A model generated the notes under the pieces. The model was not told the origin of the DNA and made no database searches. It saw only the letters and a list, made by a program, of their open reading frames with translations. A DNA stretch of 64,000 bases from Bog-756 sp052326605 (GTDB taxonomy: Bacteria; Actinomycetota; Acidimicrobiia; Acidimicrobiales; RAAP-2). Position numbers and translations under genes: made by a program. Shown here piece by piece: positions 25,493 to 33,244 of this stretch. Where the stretch lies: NCBI GenBank assembly GCA_052326605.1, contig JBKQMB010000049.1, positions 14,820 through 78,819 on the forward strand. The letters run 5' to 3'. Numbering within the stretch: position 1 is the first letter of the stretch; every line of letters begins with the position of its first letter.

Positions 25493-25502
25493 TCCGGCCT
25501 GC

Positions 25503-25584
25503 GGGTCGGTGCCCGAGCGGCCAAAGGGAGCAGACTGTAAATCTGCCGGTTCTGCCTACGTAGGTTCAAATCCTACCCGGCCCA
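25503..25584 (+). tRNA. tRNA-Tyr (GTA)
   Basis: An 82-nt class II tRNA. The acceptor stem pairs GGGTCGG with CCGGCCC, the anticodon arm is CAGAC/ATCTG around the loop with GTA, there is a long variable arm (CCGGTTCTGCC region), and the T arm contains GGTTCAAATCC. CCA is not encoded. Confidence 0.93.
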
Positions 25585-25758
25585 CGCAGGAAGGCCCTGG
25601 TCAGAGAGGTGGACATGCCTCCCTGGCCGGGGCGTTCGTCGTTGTAGGTATGGCCGGGCAGCCATGAGCGCGTACCCGGTCCCGGGTGGACGGGCCCAGC
25701 CATCCGGCCCGGGGCACGGCTCCCGCACCCGACGGAGGCTTCGGATTAGGCTCCTGCC

Positions 25759-25821
25759 GTGCAGGGCCATTGCTCGCCTAGCCGGACCGGGCGCCGTCGG
25801 GCGTGGCCGGCCGGGCCATGA
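25759..25821 (+). other. Possible 20-codon leader ORF coupled to the HAD gene
   Basis: GTG at 25759, six nt after a TAGGCT hexamer (25747-25752), opens a 20-codon frame. Its TGA overlaps the HAD ATG as ATGA. The HAD start has no ribosome-binding site of its own, so reinitiation after this leader is plausible. The peptide has no recognisable feature. Confidence 0.35.
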
Positions 25822-26666
25822 CCCCCGCGCACCGACGCGCCGACCGGGCCGGTGCGCCGCCGCCCATCAGGCTCTTCCTGGCCGACGTCGACGGGACCCT
25901 CGTCACCCAGGACAAGGTGCTGACCGACAGGGCGGTGGACGCCGTGCGCGAACTGGGCCGGGCCGGGATCGCTTTCGCCGTCACGAGCGGCCGGCCGCCG
26001 CGAGGGATGTCGATGCTGGTGGAGCCGCTCGAGATCACTCTGCCGTTGGCCGCCTTCAACGGGGGCATCCTGGTCGGCCCCGACATGACGGTCATCGAGC
26101 AGCGGGTGATTCCCGAAGAGCTCGTCCCCCAGATCATGGAGCTCCTCACGGCCGCATCGCTCGATGTCTGGCTCTACCGGGGCGCAGAGTGGTACGTGCG
26201 TGACCGCAAGGCCCCCCATGTGGACCGTGAGGCCTGGACGGTGAAGTTCGAGCCGACGGTGGTCGAGCGGTTCGACGGACTCACCGACAACGTGGCCAAG
26301 ATGGTCGGGGTCAGCGACGATCACGACGCCGTCTCATCGGCGTCCACCATCGTCCGTGATCACTTCGGCGACCACGTCTCGGCGGCGCCCTCGCAGCCGT
26401 ACTACCTCGACGTGACACATCCCGACGCCAACAAAGGGGCGGTGGCCCGGGTGCTCGCCGACCGCCTCGGCATCACGAGCGGTCAGATCGCCACCATCGG
26501 CGACATGCCCAACGATGTCCTCATGTTCGCCCACTCGGGCCTCAGCATCGCCATGGGCAATGCCGACACGCAGGTCCAGCGGGCGGCCCGCCGGGTGACG
26601 ACCTCCAACGAGGACGAGGGGTTCGCCAACGCCGTCGAGCGGTTCGTCCTGCCCCGACGACCCTGA
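25818..26666 (+). CDS. HAD-superfamily phosphatase, Cof type
   Basis: Haloacid dehalogenase-like phosphatase of subclass IIB (Cof/YbiV type), 282 residues. Motif I is FLADVDGTLVT, with the nucleophile Asp; motif II is VTSGRPPRG; the Lys of motif III is in HPDANKG; motif IV is IGDMPND. The cap domain lies between about 90 and 195. Such enzymes act on small sugar phosphates or flavin precursors; the substrate here is unknown. ATG at 25818 is chosen (a GTG five codons upstream is possible) and overlaps the stop of a short leader frame. Confidence 0.88.
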   Translation: MTPAHRRADRAGAPPPIRLFLADVDGTLVTQDKVLTDRAVDAVRELGRAGIAFAVTSGRPPRGMSMLVEPLEITLPLAAFNGGILVGPDMTVIEQRVIPEELVPQIMELLTAASLDVWLYRGAEWYVRDRKAPHVDREAWTVKFEPTVVERFDGLTDNVAKMVGVSDDHDAVSSASTIVRDHFGDHVSAAPSQPYYLDVTHPDANKGAVARVLADRLGITSGQIATIGDMPNDVLMFAHSGLSIAMGNADTQVQRAARRVTTSNEDEGFANAVERFVLPRRP

Positions 26667-26765
26667 GCCCCGGCACGCCCGGCCGCTGACCCTGGCTCCG
26701 GTGCTGCCGGGGGGTGACACTGCCGGAAGGTGCGGCCCAGGTAGCGTCGTGCAACGTGGTAGCCC

Positions 26766-26793
26766 TTGAACGGCACCGCCGATTGGTTACAAT
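26766..26793 (+). promoter_or_regulatory. Housekeeping-type promoter before the mannosyltransferase
   Basis: TTGAAC (26766-26771), 16-nt spacer, TACAAT (26788-26793). Transcription from about 26800 would give a leader of roughly 145 nt before the ATG at 26946. Nothing else was recognised in this 279-bp gap. Confidence 0.7.
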
Positions 26794-26945
26794 GAGGTTA
26801 CGGATTGATTGCGGTCACGGTTCCACGGGCATCCGGTGGCACCGGTCGGGGGCACGCATTTGACGCCGCGGGCCATCCCGAGCCCTTGCCACATGGGACT
26901 GTCTGAGCACACCAGCAGCCCGACGGAGGAGAGACCCGAACCTTG

Positions 26946-28628
26946 ATGTCACCCGATCCCATGCCGGCCGAGGCGCTCGATGACGAGCAGCCTCGCGAGT
27001 CGCTTGGCACCTCCGGCGGCACCACTGCGCTGAGGACTGCGGCAGAGTTCCTCGGGTCGTCCCTGCATCGTCTGAAGCACACCACGGGCTTCGCCGGAGA
27101 CCGGCCGCCGGTGGCCGGCGAGGACGCCCAGCCCCGTGGCCTCGTGCTGAGGCCGGCGCTGCTCGGATTCGTGGCCGTCCTGGCCGTCAGCATCGGGGCG
27201 TCGTTGCCCAGCTCCCCGTTCAAGCTGGAGATGCCCGGGGTCTGGTTCTTCGGCGAGCCCTCGTCGGGCGGGGCGAGCCGTTGGGGCGTCTACTTCGCGC
27301 TCGCTGCCGTCTACGGGGGCCTGCTCTTGTTCATGCGGGTCTGGTGGGGGATGACCCGGCTGTACTCCCGGTGCCCCGGGGTCGCCTTCAAGAAGATGAT
27401 GTGGGTCTTCGCACTGTGGTCCCTCCCTGTGCTGGTCATCGCCCCGCTGTTCAGCCGCGACGCCTATTCGTACGCCGCCCAGGGCGAGATGGTCAGCCAT
27501 CACATGAACCCCTACCTGTACGGTCCCTTCGAGCTGGGGAACAACTCGTACACGGCCCCGGTCGACTCCTTGTGGGGCAATGCACCTGCGCCCTACGGTC
27601 CGCTCTTCCTCCAGATCGACGGCTTCTTCGCCCGGATCACCTTCCACAACGAGCTGGCAACCATCGTGCTGCTGCGGCTCCTGGCCTTCGCAGGGGTGCT
27701 GCTCATCGCCGCCTGCGTCCCCCGGCTGGCCCGCCTCTACCACCGTGACGGTGCCGAGCTGTTCACCCTGATGGTGCTCAACCCGGTGACGATCTTCCAC
27801 CTGATCGGCGGAGCCCACAATGACGCGCTGATGCTGGGTCTCCTGGTCGCCGGCCTCACGGCGGCCAAGGAGAAGCGACCGATCGTCGGCATAGTGCTGT
27901 GCGCCCTGGCCACCGCCATCAAGGCACCGGCGGCACTCGGGATCCTCTATGTGGGATGGAGTTGGCTCGGCCCCCGGGCTTCTGTCCGCGACAGGATCAG
28001 ACCGGTGGTCACCGCCGGGCTCATCGGCGTGGGCATCCTCGGTTTCTTCTCCTACGTCAGCGGGCTCGGGTGGGGGTGGGTCACCATCCTTGGTTCACCG
28101 GGCGCGGTCCGTTCGTGGACGGCGCCGACGATGTCCCTGGCGCTTATCACCACCGGAATCGCCCACTTCGTCCACATCGGGGTGGGGCTCGGCGGCGTGC
28201 TCTCGGGCACCCGCCTCCTCGGCCTGCTGGTTGCCGGCGTCTGCGGGGTGTGGCTGCTGTTCAACAGCGACAGGATCGGCACGCTCAAGGCCCTGGGGAT
28301 CACCCTGCTCCTCTTCGTTGTGCTGGGCCCGGTCGTGCAGCCCTGGTACCTGTCCTGGGGTCTGATCCTCCTGGCGCCCGTGGCGCTGGGGCGCCTCCGG
28401 TCGCTGATCGTCGGGCTGTCCATGGTGACCGCGTTCATCGAGCTGCCCGGCGGCACCCAGCTGCTGAAGAGCCTGCTTCACGGCGACCCCCTGCTGATAG
28501 CTCTGACCCTTCTGTGGATCCTCGTGGTCCTCACCGTTCCCCTGGCCACGTGGGAGCGCACGCAGCCGTTGGCTGCGCCCTCCGAGCCGTCGCCCCGGTT
28601 GGCGGTAGCGTCGGCCACCATCCGCTGA
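26946..28628 (+). CDS. mptB: MptB-family polyprenol-phosphomannose-dependent mannosyltransferase
   Basis: GT-C type membrane glycosyltransferase of 560 residues with about a dozen membrane segments, matching the actinobacterial MptB family that adds alpha-1,6 mannose to lipomannan or related glycolipids using polyprenyl-phosphomannose. The first 65 residues are cytoplasmic and polar. The extracytoplasmic loop after helix 3 carries FSRDAYSYAAQGEM with the catalytic-type Asp, then NPYLYGPF and APYGPLFLQ, and GGAHNDALM later. The acceptor in this organism is unknown, so the name is by family. Has its own promoter at 26766; convergent with a GNAT gene. Confidence 0.78.
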   Translation: MSPDPMPAEALDDEQPRESLGTSGGTTALRTAAEFLGSSLHRLKHTTGFAGDRPPVAGEDAQPRGLVLRPALLGFVAVLAVSIGASLPSSPFKLEMPGVWFFGEPSSGGASRWGVYFALAAVYGGLLLFMRVWWGMTRLYSRCPGVAFKKMMWVFALWSLPVLVIAPLFSRDAYSYAAQGEMVSHHMNPYLYGPFELGNNSYTAPVDSLWGNAPAPYGPLFLQIDGFFARITFHNELATIVLLRLLAFAGVLLIAACVPRLARLYHRDGAELFTLMVLNPVTIFHLIGGAHNDALMLGLLVAGLTAAKEKRPIVGIVLCALATAIKAPAALGILYVGWSWLGPRASVRDRIRPVVTAGLIGVGILGFFSYVSGLGWGWVTILGSPGAVRSWTAPTMSLALITTGIAHFVHIGVGLGGVLSGTRLLGLLVAGVCGVWLLFNSDRIGTLKALGITLLLFVVLGPVVQPWYLSWGLILLAPVALGRLRSLIVGLSMVTAFIELPGGTQLLKSLLHGDPLLIALTLLWILVVLTVPLATWERTQPLAAPSEPSPRLAVASATIR

Positions 28629-28647
28629 CGGCAGGCAACCTCCTTCC

Positions 28648-28687
28648 GGGCGGCAGGCAGGACCACCCGATGGGGGTGACGCCGCCC
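28648..28687. terminator. Nested hairpin between convergent genes
   Basis: Outer arms GGGCGGC (28648-28654) and GCCGCCC (28681-28687) enclose an inner CACCC/GGGTG stem. It lies between the convergent mannosyltransferase and GNAT genes and could terminate both. No U-tract. Confidence 0.42.
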
Positions 28688-28695
28688 GCACTGGT

Positions 28696-29184
28696 TCAGA
28701 GCATGCGCTGGAGGACCGAGACGTCCAGCCAGCGGTTGAACTTCCGGCCGATCTCCCGTTCGACCCCGACCAGTTGGAACCCGCAGGCCTCGTGAAGAGC
28801 GATCGAGGCCATGTTGCCCCCGCCGATGCGGGCGATGATGGAGTGGAACCCGTGTTGGTTGGCCAGCGTGACGAGCTCCTCCAACAGCGATCGGCCGACA
28901 CCGCCCCCCTGGTGGGGCCCATCCACATAGACCGAGTTCTCGACGGTGGTGGCGTACGAGGGGCGGTCCCGGTAAGCCGAAAGGGAGCCGAATCCGAGGA
29001 CCAGGCCGTCGTCGTCCACAGCCACGACGACCGGATAGGGCCCCCGGTGGTCGGCCAGCCATCCGTCCTGCTCCTCGGGGGTGCGCGGGACGAGGTCGAA
29101 GGTCGCGGTGGAGCCGACCACCTCGGCGTTGTAGATCGCACGTATCGCTTCGGCGTCCGACCGTCTCGCCAGGCGAACGTGCAT
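28696..29184 (-). CDS. GNAT-family N-acetyltransferase (phosphinothricin acetyltransferase-like)
   Basis: Acetyl-CoA dependent N-acetyltransferase of 162 residues. The N-terminal VRLARRSDAEAIRAIYNAEV, the TATFDLVPRTPEEQ segment, the ENSVYVDGPHQGGGVGRSLLE acetyl-CoA binding loop and the LHEACGFQLVGV segment correspond to the Pat/Bar (YncA-like) branch, which acetylates methionine sulfone-type or phosphinothricin-type amines. The substrate is inferred only from family. ATG at 29184 with TACCAT 6 nt upstream points to a leaderless transcript. Confidence 0.85.
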   Translation of the reverse strand: MHVRLARRSDAEAIRAIYNAEVVGSTATFDLVPRTPEEQDGWLADHRGPYPVVVAVDDDGLVLGFGSLSAYRDRPSYATTVENSVYVDGPHQGGGVGRSLLEELVTLANQHGFHSIIARIGGGNMASIALHEACGFQLVGVEREIGRKFNRWLDVSVLQRML

Positions 29185-29190
29185 CCGCCG

Positions 29191-29196
29191 ATGGTA
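29191..29196 (-). promoter_or_regulatory. -10 hexamer for leaderless transcript of the GNAT gene
   Basis: TACCAT on the minus strand ends 6 nt before the ATG at 29184. Confidence 0.48.
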
Positions 29197-29236
29197 GCCA
29201 GACAGGGCCCGCTTCTCGACCCGCTCCAGCTTTGGC

Positions 29237-29242
29237 TATGCT
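29237..29242 (+). promoter_or_regulatory. -10 hexamer before the tRNA-Thr/tRNA-Met/rpmG group
   Basis: TATGCT about 30 nt before tRNA-Thr, preceded by a poor -35. It is the best candidate for transcription of the two tRNAs and rpmG. Confidence 0.35.
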
Positions 29243-29272
29243 TTCATCTCTGCTGCTCGCTCGAGCTGCATT

Positions 29273-29345
29273 GCCCCCTTAGCTCAGTCGGCAGAGCACA
29301 GCCATGGTAAGGCTGGTGTCGTCGGTTCGATTCCGACAGGGGGCT
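29273..29345 (+). tRNA. tRNA-Thr (GGT)
   Basis: 73-nt tRNA. Acceptor GCCCCCT pairs with AGGGGGC; the D arm has AGCTCAGTCGGCAGAGC; the anticodon stem CAGCC/GGCTG encloses the loop with GGT; the T arm has GGTTCGATTCC. CCA is not encoded. Confidence 0.94.
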
Positions 29346-29352
29346 CGCCCGT

Positions 29353-29429
29353 GGCGGCGTAGCTCAGTTGGTTAGAGCACACGGCTCATAATCGTGGGGT
29401 CGCCGGTTCGAGTCCGGCCGCCGCTACCA
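29353..29429 (+). tRNA. tRNA-Met (CAT)
   Basis: 77-nt tRNA seven nt after tRNA-Thr. Acceptor GGCGGCG pairs with CGCCGCT (one G-U at the end), the loop CTCATAA has anticodon CAT, the T arm has GGTTCGAGTCC, and CCA is encoded. It is probably elongator Met; a lysidine-modified Ile tRNA cannot be excluded from sequence alone. Confidence 0.9.
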
Positions 29430-29500
29430 ATTTCTGGACACAGGGCAATCATCGGAACGGATCTGCGGCCGGGTCGGCCGTCAGGCAAAAGGGAGTCACC

Positions 29501-29665
29501 GTGGCAAAGAACGAGAAGCGCATCCAGGTCACCCTGGCCTGCGAGCAGTGCAAACGACGGAACTACATCACGACGAAGAACAAGATGAACGATCGCGAGC
29601 GGATCGAGATGAAGAAGTTCTGCCGCTGGGATCGCCAGCACACGCTGCACAAGGAGACCCGATAG
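29501..29665 (+). CDS. rpmG: 50S ribosomal protein L33
   Basis: bL33, a 54-residue protein of the large subunit. The GTG start at 29501 follows GGGAG by 6 nt and gives MAKNEKRIQVTLACEQC; the NYITTKNKMNDRERIEMKKFC and HTLHKETR segments complete the family pattern. Cys-x2-Cys and a later Cys and His make it the zinc-binding (C+) form. The location between tRNAs and just before tRNA-Trp/secE/nusG is the classical one. The stop codon lies within the first copy of a 29-bp tandem repeat. Confidence 0.95.
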   Translation: MAKNEKRIQVTLACEQCKRRNYITTKNKMNDRERIEMKKFCRWDRQHTLHKETR

Positions 29666-29713
29666 GGGTCGTCCGGCTGGAAGCGACCCGATAGGGGTCG
29701 TCCGGCTGGAAGC
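29656..29713 (+). repeat. 29-bp tandem duplication across the rpmG stop codon
   Basis: Two identical 29-bp units (29656-29684 and 29685-29713) followed by a partial third (GACCCGG). Unit one contains the last codons and stop of rpmG. Each unit holds GACCC...GGGTC arms that can fold into a small hairpin. Confidence 0.9.
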
Positions 29714-29765
29714 GACCCGGGGCGGGGCGCCTGCGGGGCTCGCCTGGGATTTCCGATGGCCCTGG

Positions 29766-29774
29766 TGCTAGCCT
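29766..29774 (+). promoter_or_regulatory. Extended -10 before tRNA-Trp/secE/nusG
   Basis: TGCTAGCCT forms a TGn extended -10 (hexamer TAGCCT at 29769-29774). The transcript would start near 29781 and cover tRNA-Trp, secE and nusG. Confidence 0.4.
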
Positions 29775-29825
29775 GAAGCACCGCCCCTGCGATCGGTTGG
29801 CCGTTCGCGGCATGGCGGTCGACAG

Positions 29826-29898
29826 AGGGCAGTAGCTCAACTGGTAGAGCACCGGTCTCCAAAACCGAAGGTTGGGGGTTCGAGTCCCTCCTGCCCTG
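29826..29898 (+). tRNA. tRNA-Trp (CCA)
   Basis: 73-nt tRNA with acceptor AGGGCAG/CTGCCCT, D arm AGCTCAACTGGTAGAGC, anticodon loop CTCCAAA and T arm GGTTCGAGTCC. The 3' CCA tail is not encoded. It sits 36 nt before secE, as in many actinobacteria. Confidence 0.94.
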
Positions 29899-29934
29899 CT
29901 CTCCAATTGTGACAACGGTCGAAGGAAACGGCAC

Positions 29935-30228
29935 GTGAACCGAGAACAGAAGCGACAGATGCAGCGTCAGGGCCAGGACCCCGATGGGGAGTCCGCGCCC
30001 AAACGCACGTCCGCTCCTCCTCGGCGGCCCCCCAAGCGCGAACCGTTCCGTGTGGGCCAGTTCCTACGAGAGGTACGATCGGAGCTCCGCCAGGTAGCCT
30101 GGCCAAACAGGTCCGAGGTCATCAACTACACCACGGTGACCCTGGTCACCCTGCTGTCGTTGATGGTCCTGATCTTCATTCTCAACTACGCCTTTGCCAA
30201 AGGCGTCCTTTGGCTCTTCAAGACGTGA
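29935..30228 (+). CDS. secE: Preprotein translocase subunit SecE
   Basis: Small essential subunit of the SecYEG channel. The 97-residue protein has a polar, basic and Pro-rich N-terminus (1-45), the conserved amphipathic helix FLREVRSELRQVAWPNRSEV, and a single membrane segment (about 68-90) near the C-terminus. GTG at 29935 follows GAAGGA. Directly followed by nusG, 5 nt after the stop. Confidence 0.95.
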   Translation: MNREQKRQMQRQGQDPDGESAPKRTSAPPRRPPKREPFRVGQFLREVRSELRQVAWPNRSEVINYTTVTLVTLLSLMVLIFILNYAFAKGVLWLFKT

Positions 30229-30233
30229 TCGGT

Positions 30234-30983
30234 ATGACTGTGACCCAAGACGGAAGCAACCAACCCATCGGCGATGACCAAGGCCTCGAAGAGGCAGAGG
30301 TGTCCGCTGCCCCCGAGGCCGATTCTGCGTCCCCCGAGGCCGACGTCGCCCCTTCCGGCGAGGAGGAGGCCGCCGTCGAGGCAGAAGCGGACACCGAGGA
30401 CGAGTACGACGAGGAGTCGTTCGTCATCAGCCCCTACGACCAGCCCGGCCGCTGGTTCGTCGTGCACACCTATGCGGGGTATGAGAACAAGGTCAAGTCC
30501 AACCTGCACAGCCGGACCGTCTCGATGAACATGGAAGACCGCATCTATGAGGTGGTCATCCCCATGGAGGACGTCGTCGAGTTCAAGAACGGCAAGAAGG
30601 TGGTCGTCCAGAAGAAGGTGTTCCCGGGCTACCTCCTGTGCCGCTGCGAACTGGACGATGACAGCTGGTCCGTGATCCGGAACACCCCGGGGGTGACCGG
30701 CTTCGTGGGCCCGGGCACCAAGCCCACGCCGTTGTCGCGCCGTGAGGTCGAGGGGATCCTCCAGGTCAAGGTCGAGGGTGGGGAGGCGCCGTCCAAGCGC
30801 AGCCGTCCTCGCCTCGAGCACGAGGTCGGCGAGACGGTGCGGGTCAAGGAAGGCCCGTTCGCGGACTTCTCCGGCCAGATCGCAGAGATCAACGAGGATC
30901 AGCTGAAGCTCAAGGTCCTGGTCAACATTTTCGGTCGAGAGACCCCGGTAGAACTCGAATTCAGCCAGGTCGCAAAGCTGTAG
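30234..30983 (+). CDS. nusG: Transcription termination/antitermination factor NusG
   Basis: Binds RNA polymerase and links it to Rho or the ribosome. The 249-residue protein has an acidic, Glu/Ala-rich N-terminal extension (about 1-65), the NGN domain (RWFVVHTYAGYENKVKSNL onward to about 175) and the KOW domain near the C-terminus (GETVRVKEGPFADFSGQI, KVLVNIFGRETPVELEF). Acidic extensions occur in actinobacterial NusG but this one is sizeable. ATG at 30234 chosen; GTG at 30225, overlapping the secE stop, is an alternative. Confidence 0.95.
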   Translation: MTVTQDGSNQPIGDDQGLEEAEVSAAPEADSASPEADVAPSGEEEAAVEAEADTEDEYDEESFVISPYDQPGRWFVVHTYAGYENKVKSNLHSRTVSMNMEDRIYEVVIPMEDVVEFKNGKKVVVQKKVFPGYLLCRCELDDDSWSVIRNTPGVTGFVGPGTKPTPLSRREVEGILQVKVEGGEAPSKRSRPRLEHEVGETVRVKEGPFADFSGQIAEINEDQLKLKVLVNIFGRETPVELEFSQVAKL

Positions 30984-31013
30984 GCCGGCGGAGACAGGTA
31001 AGGAGAAGCACCA

Positions 31014-31451
31014 ATGCCACCGAAGAAGAAGAAGCGCGTCCTCACGGTTGTGAAGATCCAGCTCCCCGCCGGGGGGGCAACGCCCGCGCCACCGGTCGGA
31101 ACCGCCCTCGGGCCGCACGGGGTCCAGACGATGGACTTCTGCAAGCAGTACAACGCAGCGACCGAGAACCAGAAGGGTTCGATCGTCCCGGTCGAGATCT
31201 CCATCTACGAGGACCGGACCTTCACGTTCATCCTCAAGACTCCGCCGACCCCGGCGCTCCTGCGTCAGGCGGCCGGCATCCAGAAGGGTGCAGCCACGTC
31301 GGGCCGCGAGCAGGCCGGCACGGTCACCAGCGCCCAGGTCGAGGAGATCGCAACCATCAAGCTGCCCGACCTCAACACTGCGGACATCGAATCGGCCAAG
31401 CGGCAGGTGGCCGGAACGGCACGTTCGATGGGAATCGCCGTCGCCGGCTGA
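31014..31451 (+). CDS. rplK: 50S ribosomal protein L11
   Basis: uL11, base of the L7/L12 stalk and part of the GTPase-associated centre. The 145 residues match full length. The Pro-rich N-terminal domain (KIQLPAGGATPAPPVGTALG) and the RNA-binding C-terminal domain (IKLPDLNTADIESAKRQVAGTARSMGI) are present. A GGAGA-type site precedes the ATG. It lies 30 nt after nusG and 39 nt before rplA. Confidence 0.97.
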   Translation: MPPKKKKRVLTVVKIQLPAGGATPAPPVGTALGPHGVQTMDFCKQYNAATENQKGSIVPVEISIYEDRTFTFILKTPPTPALLRQAAGIQKGAATSGREQAGTVTSAQVEEIATIKLPDLNTADIESAKRQVAGTARSMGIAVAG

Positions 31452-31490
31452 GTCGGCGACCGAACACAGTCAAGAAAGCAGAGAGTCATC

Positions 31491-32213
31491 ATGTCCAGGG
31501 GAAAGAAGTACACGGCGAGTGTTTCCGGGTTCGATCGCCAGCATCTCTATACGCCCGCCGAGGCGGTTGACCTGGTCAAGGCGTCGGCCAAGGCCTCGTT
31601 CGACGAGACCGTCGAGCTGGCAGTCCGGCTCGGGGTGGATCCTCGCAAGGCCGATCAGATCGTCCGCGGCACCCTGTCGCTGCCGGCAGGCACCGGCCGC
31701 ACCGCTCGGGTGGTCGTGTTCGCCGCCGGCGAGAAGGCTTCCGAGGCCAGGGCTGCCGGTGCAGATGTCGTGGGTGCCGACGATCTCGTGGCCCGGGTGG
31801 CCAACGAGGGCTTCCTCGACTTCGACGTCGCCATCGCCACCCCGGACCTGATGGGCCAGGTCGGGACCCTGGGCCGCGTGCTCGGACCGCGGGGCCTGAT
31901 GCCCAACCCGAAGACCGGCACCGTGACCGACGACGTGGAGCGGGCGGTCATCGAGTTCAAGGGCGGCCGGGTGGAGTACCGGACCGACAAGGTGGGCAAC
32001 ATCCATCTGCGGATCGGCAAGGCCTCCTTCGAGCGGGCCAAACTGCTCGAGAACCTGCATGCGGTGATGGAGGAGCTCCATCGGGCCAAGCCGGCATCGG
32101 CCAAGGGCCGTTATGTGCGGGCGGTCACCCTCTCTTCGACCATGGGCCCCGGGGTCCACATCGATCCCGTTCTGGCCCGCAAGGTCGATGAGGAGTTGGT
32201 GGCCACGGCCTGA
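31491..32213 (+). CDS. rplA: 50S ribosomal protein L1
   Basis: uL1, L1-stalk protein involved in release of E-site tRNA; in many bacteria it also represses its own operon. 240 residues. Signature segments include YTPAEAVDLVKASAKASFDETVELAVRLGVDP, TLSLPAGTGRTARVVVFA, and GRVLGPRGLMPNPKTGTVT. AGAGAG precedes the ATG. The L10-leader region begins just after its stop. Confidence 0.97.
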   Translation: MSRGKKYTASVSGFDRQHLYTPAEAVDLVKASAKASFDETVELAVRLGVDPRKADQIVRGTLSLPAGTGRTARVVVFAAGEKASEARAAGADVVGADDLVARVANEGFLDFDVAIATPDLMGQVGTLGRVLGPRGLMPNPKTGTVTDDVERAVIEFKGGRVEYRTDKVGNIHLRIGKASFERAKLLENLHAVMEELHRAKPASAKGRYVRAVTLSSTMGPGVHIDPVLARKVDEELVATA

Positions 32214-32250
32214 GGTGCTGCAAGGCCTGGTGGGCAACCCCCGGGTGCGG

Positions 32251-32256
32251 TAGTGT
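32251..32256 (+). promoter_or_regulatory. -10 hexamer for rplJ-rplL
   Basis: TAGTGT upstream of the L10 leader, with no good -35. Transcription would begin near 32263. Confidence 0.4.
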
Positions 32257-32262
32257 TTCACC

Positions 32263-32441
32263 TTTCCAGATCTACAGAACTGCCGTAGACCTCCGGTGTA
32301 CCGGTCAACCGGTACCGAAGGGACCCGAATCGGGTCCGCCTGACGAGGCGTTCCGCATCGAGCACCCCGTGCCCGCTGTGCCGCCACTCGATGGTGTCTA
32401 CGGCCCGTAACCGACAGAGCCCAGTGCTCGGTGGAGGGACC
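32263..32441 (+). ncRNA. Ribosomal protein L10 leader
   Basis: The 228-bp gap before rplJ holds structured RNA. Inverted repeats are TACCGGT/ACCGGTA (32299-32314) and GGACCC/GGGTCC (32321-32337), followed by a CCTGACGAGG motif resembling the conserved element of L10 leaders, where the L10(L12)4 complex binds to repress translation. Assignment is by position, pairing and that motif; exact borders are estimated. Confidence 0.55.
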
Positions 32442-33122
32442 ATGGACAATCCGAGGGCCGAAAAGGTCGCCGTCGTGAACGAAGTGCGGGACCGGCTGGC
32501 TGCATCCGACGGCGCTGTGCTCACCGAGTACCGGGGCCTCACCGTCGCCCAGCTCGCCGCGCTGCGCAGGGAGCTGACCGCCGCCGGCGGCGATTACAAG
32601 ATCTACAAGAACACCCTGGTGCGCTTGGCCGTGGCCGACGGCCCCCAGGCCGCCATCCACGACCTGCTGACCGGCCCGACGGCGATCGCCTTCGTGCAGG
32701 GCGACGTCAGCGCGGTGGCCAAGGCCCTCCGGGATTTCGCCCGGAGCAATCCGAACCTGGTGGTCAAGGGCGGTGTGGTGGCGAGCGGCGTCCTTTCGGC
32801 CGGCGAGATCAGCGTGCTGGCCGACCTCCCCTCGCGGGACACCCTTCTGGCGCAGTTCGCCGGGGCGCTGTCGGCACCGCTGCAGAAGCTGGCCGGACTG
32901 ATCGAGGCCCTTCCCCGCAACCTCGCCTATGGGCTCTCCGCTCTCCTCGACCAGCGCCGGTCGGAGGGCGGGGCCGAGGCGGCGGTGGAGCCCGCACCGG
33001 CACTCGAGCAGGCCGAGGCCGCTGCGGAGGAGTCCGACGGCGCCGAGTCCGGCGACGCACCTGAGGCCACCACGGAGTCCGAGGTCGCTGATGCCACCGA
33101 GGCGGAGAGCCAGGGCGAGTAG
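32442..33122 (+). CDS. rplJ: 50S ribosomal protein L10
   Basis: uL10, which carries the L7/L12 dimers. The 226-residue protein has the N-terminal RNA-binding domain (VLTEYRGLTVAQLAALRRELTAAGG, YKIYKNTLVRLA) and the C-terminal helix for L7/L12 binding, followed by an extra acidic Glu/Ala/Ser tail of about 50 residues beyond about 175. GTGGAGGG precedes the ATG. Translation is probably repressed by its own complex through the leader. Confidence 0.96.
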   Translation: MDNPRAEKVAVVNEVRDRLAASDGAVLTEYRGLTVAQLAALRRELTAAGGDYKIYKNTLVRLAVADGPQAAIHDLLTGPTAIAFVQGDVSAVAKALRDFARSNPNLVVKGGVVASGVLSAGEISVLADLPSRDTLLAQFAGALSAPLQKLAGLIEALPRNLAYGLSALLDQRRSEGGAEAAVEPAPALEQAEAAAEESDGAESGDAPEATTESEVADATEAESQGE

Positions 33123-33244
33123 CGACACGTCGGCCGGTCCATCCGCGGTCCTCGACCCGGCCGGCACCCGGACGAACAGAACCAGTACCAGAGCAACCAA
33201 CCGAACCAACCGAAGACAGACACTAGGAACAAGGAGTTACGACG

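Noticed and set aside
29656..29713. CRISPR-like repeat
   Set aside because: Only two adjacent copies with no spacers and no cas genes; it is a simple tandem duplication.
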